Part shown: positions 9,030 through 19,018 of the stretch, piece by piece
Position numbering within the stretch: position 1 is the first letter of the stretch
Layout of the letters: each line of letters begins with the position of its first letter
DNA from: Roseomonas sp. KE2513
Lineage (GTDB): Bacteria > Pseudomonadota > Alphaproteobacteria > Acetobacterales > Acetobacteraceae
DNA length: 53,810 nt
Direction: 5' to 3'
Assembly (NCBI RefSeq): GCF_016107305.1
Contig: NZ_RCVR01000031.1
Location: 1-53,810, forward strand
Position numbers and translations under genes: made by a program
Notes under the pieces: generated by a model
The model's database searches: none
The model's input: only the letters and a program-made list of their open reading frames with translations
Told to the model about the DNA's origin: nothing

Positions 9030-10352
9030 ATGAGCAACAGCGCGAGGGAAATCGCCACGATCCTGGAGGCGGAAATCCGCGACGGGCGACTGCTCCCGGG
9101 CGCGCGGCTGCCCGCCCACCGCGATCTCGCCTTCCGGCACGGCGTTGCGCTCAACACGGCGTCGCGCGCCATGCGCCTGCTGGTAGCGCGGGGCTTGGTT
9201 GTGGGTGAGGTAGGGCGCGGCAGCTTCGTCCGCGCACCGGGCCATGTTGACGCCGCGTCCTTCCGGATCGAGGAGGGCGCGTCCAACGTCGTCGATCTCA
9301 CCCGCAACGTCATGCCCCTCCCGGGCTTGGCCGACCAGTTTGAGAAGGCCGCGCGGCTTGTCCTCCGGCGAGAGCGCATGGTCGTGGCGGACTACCAGCC
9401 CCATGCCGGGCGAGCGGCCGACCGGGCTGCCGGGGCGGCGTGGCTATCGCGGCGCGGACTACCCGAGGACCCGTCCCGCGTCGTGATCTGCGCGGGTGCG
9501 CAGCACGCCGTCACCCTCGCGCTGATGGCCACCACCCGGCCCGGAGACACCATCGCGGTGGAGGCGCTGAGCTGGCCGGGCATAGAGGCCAGCGCCGCCG
9601 TCCTTGGGCTGAAGGTTCTACCGGTTCCAATAGACCGGAACGGGCTCCGCCCGCGGGCTCTGCTGCGAATGGCAATGCGCCACCGGATCGCGGCGCTGTA
9701 CTGCATGCCATCCCTGCAGAACCCGACGGCCGTGACGATGCCCGCCGGGCGACGCGAAGCAGTGGCCGCGATCGCCCGGCGGCTCGACTTCCACCTTATC
9801 GAGGACGACGCCTACGGTTTCCTGACGGAGGACGACCCGCTGATCCCGCCGCTGGCTGCTTTCGCGCCTGAACGGAGCTGGCATCTGCGTTCCACCTCGA
9901 AGAGCTTCACGCCGGGCTTGCGGGCCGCCTGGATGCTCGTGCCGCCGGGGCGGGAGGAACAGGCCTCGAACCTGGTCCGCGCTACCGTCTGGACTGCGCC
10001 GCCGCTGGGTGCCGCGATCGCCTCCCTCTGGGTTGGTGACGGGACCGCCGCCCTTCTCGAGACGGAGAAGCGCCACGAGGCACGGACACGGCAGGCGATG
10101 GCCAAGTGCCTGCTGCCGCTTCAGGCATGGCCCTCATCGCACCCTGCCTCCATGCACCTGTGGCTCAACCTGCCGCGGCGGACGGCCGCGCAGAATTTAG
10201 TGCAGCGGCTGACCGTTCTCGGCGTGCGGATCACCCCCGGGGCAGCATTCGGGATTGGCAGCGCACCCAACAGCGTACGACTTGCCCTCGGTGCACCCAT
10301 GAGTCGCGGCGATCTGGAGCGGGCTCTGCGGATCGTCGCCAGTGCTCTGTGA
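9030..10352 (+). CDS. MocR-type GntR regulator with aminotransferase domain
   Basis: A PLP-dependent transcription factor of about 440 residues. The N-terminal winged helix (about 1-70) includes GARLPAHRDLAFRHGVALNTASRAM. The rest is a fold-type I aminotransferase domain with the cofactor lysine in STSKSFTPGLRAAW and the Asp of IEDDAYGFL. I prefer the ATG at 9030: the longer frame from 8988 would run through the palindrome and adds residues unlike the family. No clear ribosome site precedes 9030, so leaderless translation is possible. MocR proteins usually activate a divergent PLP-enzyme or amino-acid gene, and here the neighbour is a threonine/serine dehydratase. The ligand is probably an amino acid-PLP adduct. 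Confidence 0.9.
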   Translation: MSNSAREIATILEAEIRDGRLLPGARLPAHRDLAFRHGVALNTASRAMRLLVARGLVVGEVGRGSFVRAPGHVDAASFRIEEGASNVVDLTRNVMPLPGLADQFEKAARLVLRRERMVVADYQPHAGRAADRAAGAAWLSRRGLPEDPSRVVICAGAQHAVTLALMATTRPGDTIAVEALSWPGIEASAAVLGLKVLPVPIDRNGLRPRALLRMAMRHRIAALYCMPSLQNPTAVTMPAGRREAVAAIARRLDFHLIEDDAYGFLTEDDPLIPPLAAFAPERSWHLRSTSKSFTPGLRAAWMLVPPGREEQASNLVRATVWTAPPLGAAIASLWVGDGTAALLETEKRHEARTRQAMAKCLLPLQAWPSSHPASMHLWLNLPRRTAAQNLVQRLTVLGVRITPGAAFGIGSAPNSVRLALGAPMSRGDLERALRIVASAL

Positions 10353-11260
10353 TTTGAGGAGCTGCTGCCTGCGTCCCTCGAAGAGCTACCGACGGTCCGA
10401 CCCGGGCAGGCGAGATCTGCCCCCGCGCTTCCGCTCCCTCTGCCGCTTCCCGGAAACGGCCGAGCCGCTTACGGCCGGACCCTGCCATTGCGGCTCGGCG
10501 CCCAAGTCGGACAGCGGCTTCCACCGCCTTCTCGCCCTGGAGCATACGCTGAGGCAACCCACTCCTTCTCAAGGGGCTTACCTCTGAAGGAAGGCAGCAC
10601 GCTGGGACCCCTACATTGCCCAACCATCGCTGCTCGCGAAAAGGCGCGCCCGCGATCTGTCCGGCTGCGGCAGCGTCGTCGCCCCCCAGGCCCAGGGTCC
10701 TCGTCCATGATCCCCCCCGAGTGGTGGTCCCAACCGCTTCGGCTCCTGGGTCGACGCGAGGGCAGGCCAGTGCCTCCTCAGGATCGTCCGGGTACAGGAG
10801 CAGTGCCGGCGCTGAATGTCGGGCGGAAGGTAGGCCGCCGCAGGCTGGGTGGAGCGCGGCAACCGGCACCTCGGACGCGGCCAAAGCGGCTCGCCCGCGC
10901 CAAAGTTGAGAAGACCAATGCGCACCGAAACCAGCTGTCACGGCGCGAGATGGAGAGTCATGGCGCGCAGCCCTGACAAGGTGAGGAGCGACGCGCGTCC
11001 TCCGGCGTATCGGAGCCGAGCTGAATTCTGACGATTCCTGCGGCCAGGAGGTAGGCCACATAGGACTCCCCTCGCCCGTCCGGGCTGGTGCGATCAGATC
11101 GGATCAGCACGGCGGGAACCGAGCCTGTCCTGTTCGATGGCAGGGAGCGCCATGCGGCGCCAAACGGCGTCACAAGCCGGGGACCTCTTCCGCTTCAGCG
11201 TCGAGGGAGCGGTCAGGAACAGCAACGCTGCGCAGACAAGAGCCAGAGCGCGGCCGACGC
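10353..11260. other. Gene-free stretch, origin unclear
   Basis: About 900 bases between the MocR gene and the TauE gene. Frames of up to 276 codons exist on both strands, but all are arginine/proline/alanine-rich and resemble no family I know. No ribosome-site/start combination stands out. It may be decayed sequence. Confidence 0.5.
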
Positions 11261-12007
11261 TCACGCCAGCCCCCGCCAGATCAGTTCGCCGCCGAGGACA
11301 AGTAGGCCGATGAAGAAACCGCCGCGAAAGATCTCGGGCCGCACCCTCAGGCGAAGCCAGCCACCGAACCACATCCCGGCCAGGGCTGGCAGGACGGCCA
11401 GCAGCGAGGTGCCAGAGGCATCAAGTGGCAAGGCGCCATGCAGGGCGAGGCCAGCGGCAAGGGCGAGGGTCGAGACGGTGAACGATAGGCCGAGCGCCTG
11501 TACGAGGTCGTCACGACCCAGGCCGAGAGAACCGAGGTAGGGAACGGCTGGAATGACGAAGACGCCCGTCGCCCCAGCAACCAGCCCTGTTACCGCACCG
11601 ACCAGCGGCCCCGCCCAGGATTCGATTGTGGGTGGGAGGCGGGGCTGCGGCTTCAGGAGGCCAATGAGGCCATAGAGGAACAGGGCGATACCAAGCCCCA
11701 TAGTCGCCGCCGAGGCAACCGTACCGGCGATGATCCCCGAGCCGGCCAGGGTGCCGATGACGATGGCCAGCATCATGGGCCAGAGGCGCCGGACCAGCGC
11801 GGTAAAACGCGGTCCGGCCAGTAGCTGCCAGACATTCGTCACCAGCGAAGGGGCGAGAAGGAGTGCGGCAGCCTGAACGGGAGGCATGGCGAGGCCGAGC
11901 AGGCCCATGGCGACGGTCGGCAAGCCGAGGCCCAGCAGGCCTTTCACCATGCCTGCCAACAAGAAGATGCCGAACAGCATCAGGGCGAAGGAAATCGTGT
12001 CCATCAT
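11261..12007 (-). CDS. TauE/SafE-family membrane permease
   Basis: A 248-residue polytopic inner-membrane protein of the sulfite exporter TauE/SafE family (DUF81), thought to export sulfur-containing or small organic anions. About eight hydrophobic helices can be read. The first family repeat begins AGMVKGLLGLGLPTVAMGLL (about 18-37) and the second GAVTGLVAGATGVFVIPAVPYL (about 145-166). Two adjacent ATG codons at 12007 and 12004 are both possible. It is divergent from a LysR regulator with only 86 bases between them, the usual regulator-target arrangement. The transported compound is not evident. Confidence 0.88.
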   Translation of the reverse strand: MMDTISFALMLFGIFLLAGMVKGLLGLGLPTVAMGLLGLAMPPVQAAALLLAPSLVTNVWQLLAGPRFTALVRRLWPMMLAIVIGTLAGSGIIAGTVASAATMGLGIALFLYGLIGLLKPQPRLPPTIESWAGPLVGAVTGLVAGATGVFVIPAVPYLGSLGLGRDDLVQALGLSFTVSTLALAAGLALHGALPLDASGTSLLAVLPALAGMWFGGWLRLRVRPEIFRGGFFIGLLVLGGELIWRGLA

Positions 12008-12093
12008 GGGTAGGACCCTGCCGCCCGGCGCCACTGCCGCACAATGCGGGATTAGCGTAGCCTGCCTTAGTTCTGGGCGAAGGCACGCCGCAC

Positions 12094-13017
12094 GTGCATT
12101 TTGATCTGACAGACCTGCGCCTGTTCCTGCATGTGGTGGAAGCGGGGAGTATCACGGCAGGCGCCACACGCGCCGGGCTCGCCCTCGCCTCCGCCTCGAC
12201 CCGGATACGGGGGATGGAAGAGCAAGCTGGCGTGCCGCTGCTGGAACGGGGCCGGCGCGGGGTGGGGCCGACGCCCGCCGGACGCACGTTGCTGCGGCAT
12301 GCACGGTTAGTGACCGGGCAGATGGAGCAAATGCGCGGCGAGATGGGCGAGTACGCTCGCGGGCTACGGGGCTGCGTACGGTTGCTGGCCAATACCGCCG
12401 CCGCAGCCGAGTTCCTACCCGAACTCCTGGCCGACTTCCTGCGCGCCAACCCGAACGTGGATGTGGACCTCGGTGAGCGACCCAGCCCCGAGGTGGCGCG
12501 GGCTGTTGCCGAGGAAGAGGCGGAGGTCGGGATCGCGGCGGGTCACGCGGACTTTTCAGGCCTGGAAGCCCTGCCTTTCCGGACAGACCGGCTGGTGTTG
12601 ATCACGCCGCTGGACCACCCCCTGGCGGGACGTGGACGAGTGACCCTCTCGGAGACGATGGACTTCGAGTTCGTGGGCCTCTCGGACGAGAGCGCGCTCG
12701 GTGGGCACTTGGCCGGGCATGCAGCGCGTGTGGGCGGGCGGATGCGGACGCGCGTGCGGGTGCGCGGGCTGGACACAACATGTCGCATGGTCGCACTCGG
12801 TGCGGGCATCGCCGTGGTGCCCGAGGCTGCGGCACGACGGTGGGACACGCAGGACACCCTTGCCATGGTGCGCATGGAGGATCCCTGGGCCGAGCGACAG
12901 CTGGTGGTGCTCGTCCGTCGGCTCGACGCGCTGTCGCCCCATGCGGGGAAACTTGCGGAACACCTGGCAGGGCAGCGGGAGATGGCGGGATTGGCTATGG
13001 GCGACCCGACAGGGTGA
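12094..13017 (+). CDS. LysR-family transcriptional regulator
   Basis: A 307-residue LysR-type regulator: winged helix-turn-helix in residues 3-62 (LRLFLHVVEAGSITAGATRAGL, then LERGRRGVGPTPAG) and a periplasmic-binding-like effector domain from about 90 to 295. The reading frame starts at a GTG. It is divergent from the TauE/SafE permease, whose promoter it probably controls in response to a small-molecule inducer. Length and domain order are standard for the family. Confidence 0.9.
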   Translation: MHFDLTDLRLFLHVVEAGSITAGATRAGLALASASTRIRGMEEQAGVPLLERGRRGVGPTPAGRTLLRHARLVTGQMEQMRGEMGEYARGLRGCVRLLANTAAAAEFLPELLADFLRANPNVDVDLGERPSPEVARAVAEEEAEVGIAAGHADFSGLEALPFRTDRLVLITPLDHPLAGRGRVTLSETMDFEFVGLSDESALGGHLAGHAARVGGRMRTRVRVRGLDTTCRMVALGAGIAVVPEAAARRWDTQDTLAMVRMEDPWAERQLVVLVRRLDALSPHAGKLAEHLAGQREMAGLAMGDPTG

Positions 13018-13295
13018 CATCCTGACGCTATCGAATGGCTACTGCCCCGTTGGCCACTCTTCTATGCGAATTGTACAGGAAGAGAAGTGACGCTCGCGGC
13101 CAGTAGAGGACTGCTCGCTGCCGAGCGTCCCCTGCCCTGTCCAACGCGCCACTGGACGACCGGTCTGTCTGATTCCGAGGCCGCACCTGTTCGCCGCGCC
13201 CGGCGGGCTGGACTGGGCTTATATCTTGCGCCCTATAGGATTTCGGAGAGAACGCGCGCTGCCCTTTCATGCATCATCCCATAGGCTGCCTGACC

Positions 13296-14153
13296 ATGAC
13301 CACGATCGCACCCTGGGCGCCCGCTAGCCCTGAGGAACACGAATTCCACTACAACCCGCAACGTGCCTTCCCCGACTTCGCGGCGCACCGGTCACGACGG
13401 GCACCCATGAACGACACCGCTCTCGGCAGCCTGCGACGCACCGCCGACCTAACCTATGGCGAGCACCCGCGCCGCCGCCTGGACATCTACCCCGCGGCCC
13501 GGCCGCGAGCGCCGATGCACGTATTCTTTCACGGGGGGTACTGGCGGACGAACGACAAGAGCGGCTTCGCCTTCGTTGCCCAAGCTCTGGTGCGGCGCGG
13601 CTTCACGGCCGTGATCCCGAACTACGAGCTCTGCCCGGACTCCACGCTGGACGGCACCGTCGACTCCGCCCTCGCCGCCATTGAGTGGACTGTGCGAAAC
13701 GGCGGGGCACATGGTGGGGATCCCACCTCCGTCAGTCTCTCCGGCCATTCCGCCGGGGCGCATCTCTGCGCGGCGGCGCTGGCGACCGATTGGACCGCGC
13801 GCGGTCTGGATCCCTCCTTCCTACGGGCCGCGACATTGATCAGCGGCGTGTACGACCCTGCTCCGGCCATGCTGACGACCGTCAATGAGGATCTACGGCT
13901 CACGCCGGAGATCGCGGCACGCCACGATTATGAACGGATCACGCCGAGGTCACGTGCCCAAGTCAACCTCTTCGTCGGCGGGAAGGAGCCCTGGCGCTGG
14001 ATCGAACAAACTTTCCGCTACTCGCACCATCTGCGCCGACACGGTGGCGACCCTGCCGTGCAGGTGATCTCCGGCCATGATCACTTCAGCATTCTGGACC
14101 AGTACGTCGCCGATGACAGCCCTGTCCTCAACGCCATCTCGAGCCATGCCTAA
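13296..14153 (+). CDS. Alpha/beta hydrolase, carboxylesterase/arylformamidase-like
   Basis: A 285-residue cytoplasmic esterase related to bacterial kynurenine-formamidase-like hydrolases. Oxyanion motif HGGYW is near residues 79-83, the nucleophile Ser is at about 152 in SLSGHSAGAH, and the catalytic His is probably in SGHDHFS near residue 264. An in-frame ATG at 13269 would add nine residues. Neither start has a strong ribosome site, and I prefer 13296 because its product begins just ahead of the EEHEFHYNP segment. It stands alone between a LysR gene and the binding-protein operon. The substrate may be an N-formyl or carboxylic ester, but this is not shown by the sequence. Confidence 0.82.
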   Translation: MTTIAPWAPASPEEHEFHYNPQRAFPDFAAHRSRRAPMNDTALGSLRRTADLTYGEHPRRRLDIYPAARPRAPMHVFFHGGYWRTNDKSGFAFVAQALVRRGFTAVIPNYELCPDSTLDGTVDSALAAIEWTVRNGGAHGGDPTSVSLSGHSAGAHLCAAALATDWTARGLDPSFLRAATLISGVYDPAPAMLTTVNEDLRLTPEIAARHDYERITPRSRAQVNLFVGGKEPWRWIEQTFRYSHHLRRHGGDPAVQVISGHDHFSILDQYVADDSPVLNAISSHA

Positions 14154-14717
14154 GCTCTGAAACAGGGGCGAAGTGGTGGATGGAGCGACCAGACGAGGTC
14201 AGGGAAACAGCTCCTGGAGATAGGTGTCGGCCTGTAAAGTCGTGGGTCGCCGTGGAGCAAGATGTGTCCACCTAGTACCTGCTTTGCGTGGACTGCCAGC
14301 CAGAAGAGATCCGGCGATCTTACCACTGGCGGCGGGACGTCCGCGGCGCTGATGGGCCCGGAGTTCAAGGAAGGGTGCAGCACCTAACAGGATAACTCCG
14401 TTCGGAGGTGCCGCTCGTGCATGCGCGTCCGCTTCGGAAAAACCATCAATCTGAGCCACCAGCGAAGAGGGGCATACAACCGCCGCCCCCGATCGTCGGG
14501 CAGCGATGTCCGGTCGCCTACGAGGACCAGACCGACAGATGACAGGCGCGAGATTCCGGGCAGGATCGAACTCGGCTGCGGAAACGGGACTACCAGCCCT
14601 ACGCCTTCCCGGCTCCACCTTCGGGGATTACAGTTGCGCTTCGGGGCCAAGATCGGATTGCTTTCTAGATCCGCACTACCTGTCAGCTTGATCGCTGTCG
14701 GGCGAGGAGGTTTAGTT
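14154..14717. other. Leader region before the GGT1 operon
   Basis: About 560 bases without a convincing gene. The open frame from 14421 that runs into the binding protein is arginine-rich and unlike a signal peptide, so it is taken as untranslated leader or decayed sequence. Promoters for the downstream operon should lie here. Confidence 0.5.
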
Positions 14718-16313
14718 GTGAACCAACGGCGCGACCTTATTGCCATCGCTCTCAGCCTAGGGGCTACCTGGGCAGGGCCAGGGTGGCTGAGAGCGGCCAG
14801 CGCGCAGGACGCTGCCGGGGTGTTGCGGATCGGCATGGCCGCGCCGAACACCACCCTCGACCCCCACCTCTTGAGCAACGCCCCCAACAACGCGGTCGCC
14901 ACGCATCTCTTCGACAGCCTTACGGTGAACGACCACGCCTCCCGCTCTGTCCCTGGCCTCGCCGAATCCTGGACGCGGCAGGACGACACCCACTGGCTCT
15001 TCCGCCTCCGCGACACCCGCTTCACCGACGGCACGCCCTTCACGGCCGATGACGCCATCGCTTCGATCCGGCGCGCAACCGAGATCCCCAGCGCCGCTTC
15101 CTTCCGGACCTACACGCGCAGCATCAAGGCCATGTCGGCGCCCGATCCGCGGACCCTGCTGGTGGAAACCGCAGCGCCCGATCCCCTGCTGCTGAACGCC
15201 ATCGGTCGGGTCCGCATCATCCAGGCTCGACTTGCCGGTGAGCCCAGCGCCGAGTTCAACGCCGGCCGCGCCGCGATTGGCACCGGCCCCTATAAGCTGC
15301 GTGAATACATCCCGGGCAACCGCATCGCCCTCGACCGCAACGAGAGTTGGTGGGGCGGCCCCACCCCTTGGGAGCGCGTCGAGCTGCGTGTTGTCACGGA
15401 TGACGCCGCGCGCCTGGCCGCGCTCCTGGCCGGCGACCTCGACATCATCGAGGCCGTCCCCTCCGGCAACGCCGATCGCGTCCGCGCCGACCCCCGCCTG
15501 CACCTCATCAGCGGCGTCTCGTCGCGCTTCGTCTATTTGGGCCTCGACCAGGTGAACGAGGTTTCCCCCTTCGTCACCGGCCCGGACGGAAAGCCCCTCG
15601 ACCGCAACCCCTTCAAGGACCTCCGCGTCCGCCAAGCCATCTCCCTCGCCATTAACCGCCAAGCGGTTGTCGAACGCGTGATGGAGGGTCAGGCGGTCAC
15701 CGCCACCCAGTTCTTGCCCTCCGGCGGCCCCGGCACGGATCCGAGCCTGCAACCCACCCCCTACGAGCCCAACCGCGCCAAGGCCTTACTTGCCGAGGCC
15801 GGCTACCCCCGCGGCTTCCGCGTCACCCTCCACGGCCCGAATGACCGCTACATCAACGACGCGAAGATCGTGCAGGCCGTCGCCGGGATGCTCACCCGCA
15901 TCGGCGTCGAAACGCGGGCTGAGGTGATGCCGTGGTCCACCTATGCCGGGAAGAACAGTCAGCGCACCGAGCAGTCCCTCTTCCTCGGCGCCTGGGGCGT
16001 GAACACCGGGGAAACGAGCAACCCCATGGCTGCCCTCGTCGCCACCGAGGACCGCCCGGCGGGTTTCGGCATCTCAAACGGCGGCCGCTACTCGAACCCC
16101 GAGGTCGACCGCCGCCTGAAGGAGGCGCTCCAAACCATGGACGACAACGCCCGCAACGCACTGCTCGCGGAGGCCAGCGGCATCGCCTTTCGCGACGTTG
16201 CCCTCATCCCCCTTCATCACGAGGTCTCCGTCTGGGCGGCGAAGAAGGGCCTTGGCTACGTCACCCGCGCCGACCAGTACACGCTTGCCACCGGCGTCAC
16301 GAAGGAATCCTGA
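14718..16313 (+). CDS. ABC transporter substrate-binding protein, family 5
   Basis: A 531-residue periplasmic peptide/opine/nickel-type (SBP_bac_5) binding protein. The GTG at 14718 follows a GAGGAGG site with a 7-base gap and gives an export signal with Arg-Arg near the start (NQRRDLIAIALSLG) ending near SAQ. Family marks are DPHLLSN..NNAVATHLFDSL (about 48-70), the TGTPF-type segment FTDGTPFTADDAI and GTGPYKLREY. It begins an operon with a hydrolase 5 bases downstream and a GGT-like enzyme. No permease or ATPase genes follow. It is clearly a paralogue of the protein at 49700. The ligand may be a peptide or amide handled by the downstream enzymes. Confidence 0.92.
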   Translation: MNQRRDLIAIALSLGATWAGPGWLRAASAQDAAGVLRIGMAAPNTTLDPHLLSNAPNNAVATHLFDSLTVNDHASRSVPGLAESWTRQDDTHWLFRLRDTRFTDGTPFTADDAIASIRRATEIPSAASFRTYTRSIKAMSAPDPRTLLVETAAPDPLLLNAIGRVRIIQARLAGEPSAEFNAGRAAIGTGPYKLREYIPGNRIALDRNESWWGGPTPWERVELRVVTDDAARLAALLAGDLDIIEAVPSGNADRVRADPRLHLISGVSSRFVYLGLDQVNEVSPFVTGPDGKPLDRNPFKDLRVRQAISLAINRQAVVERVMEGQAVTATQFLPSGGPGTDPSLQPTPYEPNRAKALLAEAGYPRGFRVTLHGPNDRYINDAKIVQAVAGMLTRIGVETRAEVMPWSTYAGKNSQRTEQSLFLGAWGVNTGETSNPMAALVATEDRPAGFGISNGGRYSNPEVDRRLKEALQTMDDNARNALLAEASGIAFRDVALIPLHHEVSVWAAKKGLGYVTRADQYTLATGVTKES

Positions 16314-16318
16314 TCCCC

Positions 16319-17158
16319 GTGCTCACCACCACCGAAGACACTCAGGCGAAGCTGCTGCGCGCCACCTACGACATCGGCAAGACCGCCATCTACTCCGCGA
16401 AGGTTGATCCGCGGTTCCAGTACTGCCTCTACGTGCCTCCCCAGATCGGCCCGGACACCGAGCTCGTCGTCTGCGTCCACGGCACCTCGCGCACGAGCTT
16501 CCGCGACGGCTTCGCCGAGTTCGGCCGGTGGAACAACTGCGTCATCCTCTGCCCCATCTTCCCCATCGGCCCGCTCGGGGACGGCGCGCGCAGCGGCTAC
16601 AAGTACATGCAGGAGGGCGACATCCGCTACGATCGCGTCCTCCTCGGCATGGTCGAGGAAGTGGCCGCGAATTACGGCCGGAGCTGGGAAAGCTTCGCGC
16701 TCTTCGGCTTCTCCGGGGGCGGCCACTTCGCTCACCGCTTCGCCATCCTCCATCCGCGGCAGCTCTGGGCCGCCTCCATCGGCGCTTCCGGCTCCGTCAC
16801 GCTCCTCGACACCAGCCGCGACTGGTGGGTCGGTATTCGCAACCTGCGTGAAGTCTTCGGCATCGAGTTCGACCGCGACGCTCTGACCCGCGTTCCCGTC
16901 CAGATGCTCGTCGGCGACGCCGATCTCGAGACCTGGGAGATCACCCATAAGCCCGGCGGCACCTACTGGATGGAGGGCGCCAACGACGCCGGGCGCACCC
17001 GCCCCGAGCGCCTGCGCGCGCTCCAGCAGTCCTTCGAATCCGCCGGCGTGACGGTCCGCTTCGACCTGGTCCCCGGCGTTGCCCATAGCCGCATGCTTGT
17101 CATCGACCGCGTGCAGGACTTCCTCGCCGACCTCCTCCGCCAGAAGCGGAGCGCCTGA
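16319..17158 (+). CDS. Alpha/beta hydrolase of the GGT1 operon
   Basis: A 279-residue alpha/beta hydrolase without signal peptide. Motifs: oxyanion region VCVHGTSR (about 51-58), nucleophile Ser132 in FGFSGGGHFAH, acid candidate in LVGDADLETW, and His in PGVAHSRM near the C-terminus. Its GTG start is only 5 bases after the binding-protein stop, and its stop is 2 bases before the GGT1 start, so the three are translated from one message. A role as esterase or amidase trimming the imported compound before or after GGT1 action is inferred from the context. Confidence 0.85.
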   Translation: MLTTTEDTQAKLLRATYDIGKTAIYSAKVDPRFQYCLYVPPQIGPDTELVVCVHGTSRTSFRDGFAEFGRWNNCVILCPIFPIGPLGDGARSGYKYMQEGDIRYDRVLLGMVEEVAANYGRSWESFALFGFSGGGHFAHRFAILHPRQLWAASIGASGSVTLLDTSRDWWVGIRNLREVFGIEFDRDALTRVPVQMLVGDADLETWEITHKPGGTYWMEGANDAGRTRPERLRALQQSFESAGVTVRFDLVPGVAHSRMLVIDRVQDFLADLLRQKRSA

Positions 17159-17160
17159 CC

Positions 17161-18768
17161 GTGCCCAGCATGATCGTCGCGCCCCAACCCGAAGCCGTCG
17201 AAGCGGGCGCCCGCGTCCTTGAGCGCGGCGGCAACGCGGTCGATGCCGCCATCGCCTGCGGCCTCGTCCAGGGCGTCGTAGATCCGCAGATGGTCGGCAT
17301 CGGCGGCTTCGGCTCCATGCAGGTCTTCCTGCCGAAGCGCGGCGTCCACAAGGTCCTCGAATTCTTCTCCCGCGCGCCGCTCGCCGCCACGGCGGACATG
17401 TGGGAGTCGAAGTTGCTGGGCCAGTCCCGTGACGGCTTTGCCTTCCTGCTGGAGGGCGGCGTCAGCGAGGCCGGTCACCTCGCCGTCTGCACCCCCGGGA
17501 ACGTCGCCGGCTACGCGGAAGCCCTGCGCAACTGGGGCACGATGGAGTGGCGCGACGTCTTCGCCCCCGCCATCGCCCAGGCCCGGCAGGGCTGGATGGT
17601 TCGCCCGCACGTCCATTGGTTCTGGTCCCAGGACCAGTCCGCCAGCGGCCAGGTGAACACGATTGACAAGCTGCGCATGACCGCGACGGGCCGCCGCGTC
17701 TATTTCCGCGAGGATGGCAGCCTCAAGCGCCTCGGTGACATCATCAACAACCCCGACATGGCCCGCAGCCTCGAACGCCTTGCGCAGGGCGGACCGGAAC
17801 TTTTCTACACGGGCGAAATGGCCGAGGAGATCGCCGCCGACTTCAAGGCCAATGGCGGTCTCCTCACGATGAAGGATCTGCGGGCCTACCGCACCTCCGT
17901 CGCCGACCCGATCTGGGGCAATTACCGCGGCCACCGCATCGCCACCAACCCACCGCCGAGCAGCGGCTTCGCCATGCTCCAGGTGCTCCACATCCTCGAG
18001 CACTTCAACATTGGTGCCCTCACGCACTCCGGCACCGAGCACATCCGCATCCTGACTGAAGCCATGAAGCGCATGACCATCGACAAGGATCGTAACATGT
18101 CGGACCCTACCTTCGTGCCGGTCCCGACCGACCAACTCCTTTCCCGCGACTACACCGCGAGCGTTGCAGAAGGTATCCGCCGCGGCGACCGCCTCCGCGT
18201 CAGCCGACTGGAGCGGAAAACCGAGCGCGATACCACCCATGTCTCCGTCATCGACGGGGAGGGCAACTGCGTCACCATGACCCACACCCTCGGCAGCCCG
18301 TCCGGCGCCATCACCGAGGGCCTTGGCTTCATGTATAACGGCTCCATGAGCCGCTTTGACCCGCGCCCCAACCGCGCCGGCTCCATCGCTCCCGGCAAGC
18401 GGCGCGCTTCCTCCTCCGCCCCCACCATCGTGTTCCAAGGCGACCAGCCGCGTATCGTCATCGGTGCCCCAGGTGGAAGCTACATCGCCCCTGCTGTAGC
18501 CCAGGGCATCTCCAACGTCCTCGACTTCGGCATGTCCATGCCGGACGCCGTCGCGGCCCCTCGCATCGTGGCCGTCTCGGACTCGATCGATGTTTCCAAC
18601 CGCATCCGCCGCGGCGTCACCGACGAACTCGCCGGCATGGGATATGACATCAAGCGGAGTCCGATGAGCTACGCCTTTGCCGCCCTGCACGGCATCGGGA
18701 GCATTGACGGACAGCTAGAAGGCGGTGCCGACCCGCAGCGCGACGGTATGGCACTGCGGGTGGCGTGA
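17161..18768 (+). CDS. Gamma-glutamyltransferase-like Ntn hydrolase (GGT1)
   Basis: A 535-residue member of the gamma-glutamyltranspeptidase family, which self-cleaves ahead of a Thr that then acts as N-terminal nucleophile. The predicted nucleophile is Thr358 in RDTTHVSVID. The oxyanion-type PGGSYI motif follows near residue 440. The N-terminal GGNAVDAAIA block is typical. Unlike classical GGT there is no signal peptide. The NNxMDDF motif that binds the glutamyl group is replaced by GLGFMYNGSMSRFDPRP followed by SIAPGK, so the substrate may not be a gamma-glutamyl peptide. It ends the binding protein-hydrolase-GGT operon. Two paralogues lie at 41835 and 47999. Confidence 0.88.
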   Translation: MPSMIVAPQPEAVEAGARVLERGGNAVDAAIACGLVQGVVDPQMVGIGGFGSMQVFLPKRGVHKVLEFFSRAPLAATADMWESKLLGQSRDGFAFLLEGGVSEAGHLAVCTPGNVAGYAEALRNWGTMEWRDVFAPAIAQARQGWMVRPHVHWFWSQDQSASGQVNTIDKLRMTATGRRVYFREDGSLKRLGDIINNPDMARSLERLAQGGPELFYTGEMAEEIAADFKANGGLLTMKDLRAYRTSVADPIWGNYRGHRIATNPPPSSGFAMLQVLHILEHFNIGALTHSGTEHIRILTEAMKRMTIDKDRNMSDPTFVPVPTDQLLSRDYTASVAEGIRRGDRLRVSRLERKTERDTTHVSVIDGEGNCVTMTHTLGSPSGAITEGLGFMYNGSMSRFDPRPNRAGSIAPGKRRASSSAPTIVFQGDQPRIVIGAPGGSYIAPAVAQGISNVLDFGMSMPDAVAAPRIVAVSDSIDVSNRIRRGVTDELAGMGYDIKRSPMSYAFAALHGIGSIDGQLEGGADPQRDGMALRVA

Positions 18769-19018
18769 CCCAGCTCATGGCGTAGCAGCCATCGTGGAGA
18801 CCAGGCCGAGCATGCAGTCATTGACCCTGTGAACCTGCGGACGAGTATTGCGGAAACTTCATTGCCGGTAGCGGGGCCTGCTTGCAGCCCGAGGCTGCCT
18901 CCAAGAGAGACGGTCTGCCTTGGACCTCACCATGGCGCTACCTTCGACCAGCATACGCTGCGAGCCATGCCGTTCGAGCCTCGGCCTTTATTGGCGTCAG
19001 CGCAGCGTTACATGAACG

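Noticed and set aside
10231-11061. 276-codon minus-strand frame in the gap after the MocR gene
   Set aside because: Overlaps the MocR 3' end, lacks a ribosome site and matches no family I know.
14421-14717. N-terminal extension of the binding protein frame
   Set aside because: Arginine-rich and not signal-like; the GTG at 14718 has a strong ribosome site and export signal.
16963-18690. 575-codon minus-strand frame opposite GGT1
   Set aside because: Shadow of the GGT1 gene, no recognisable domains.
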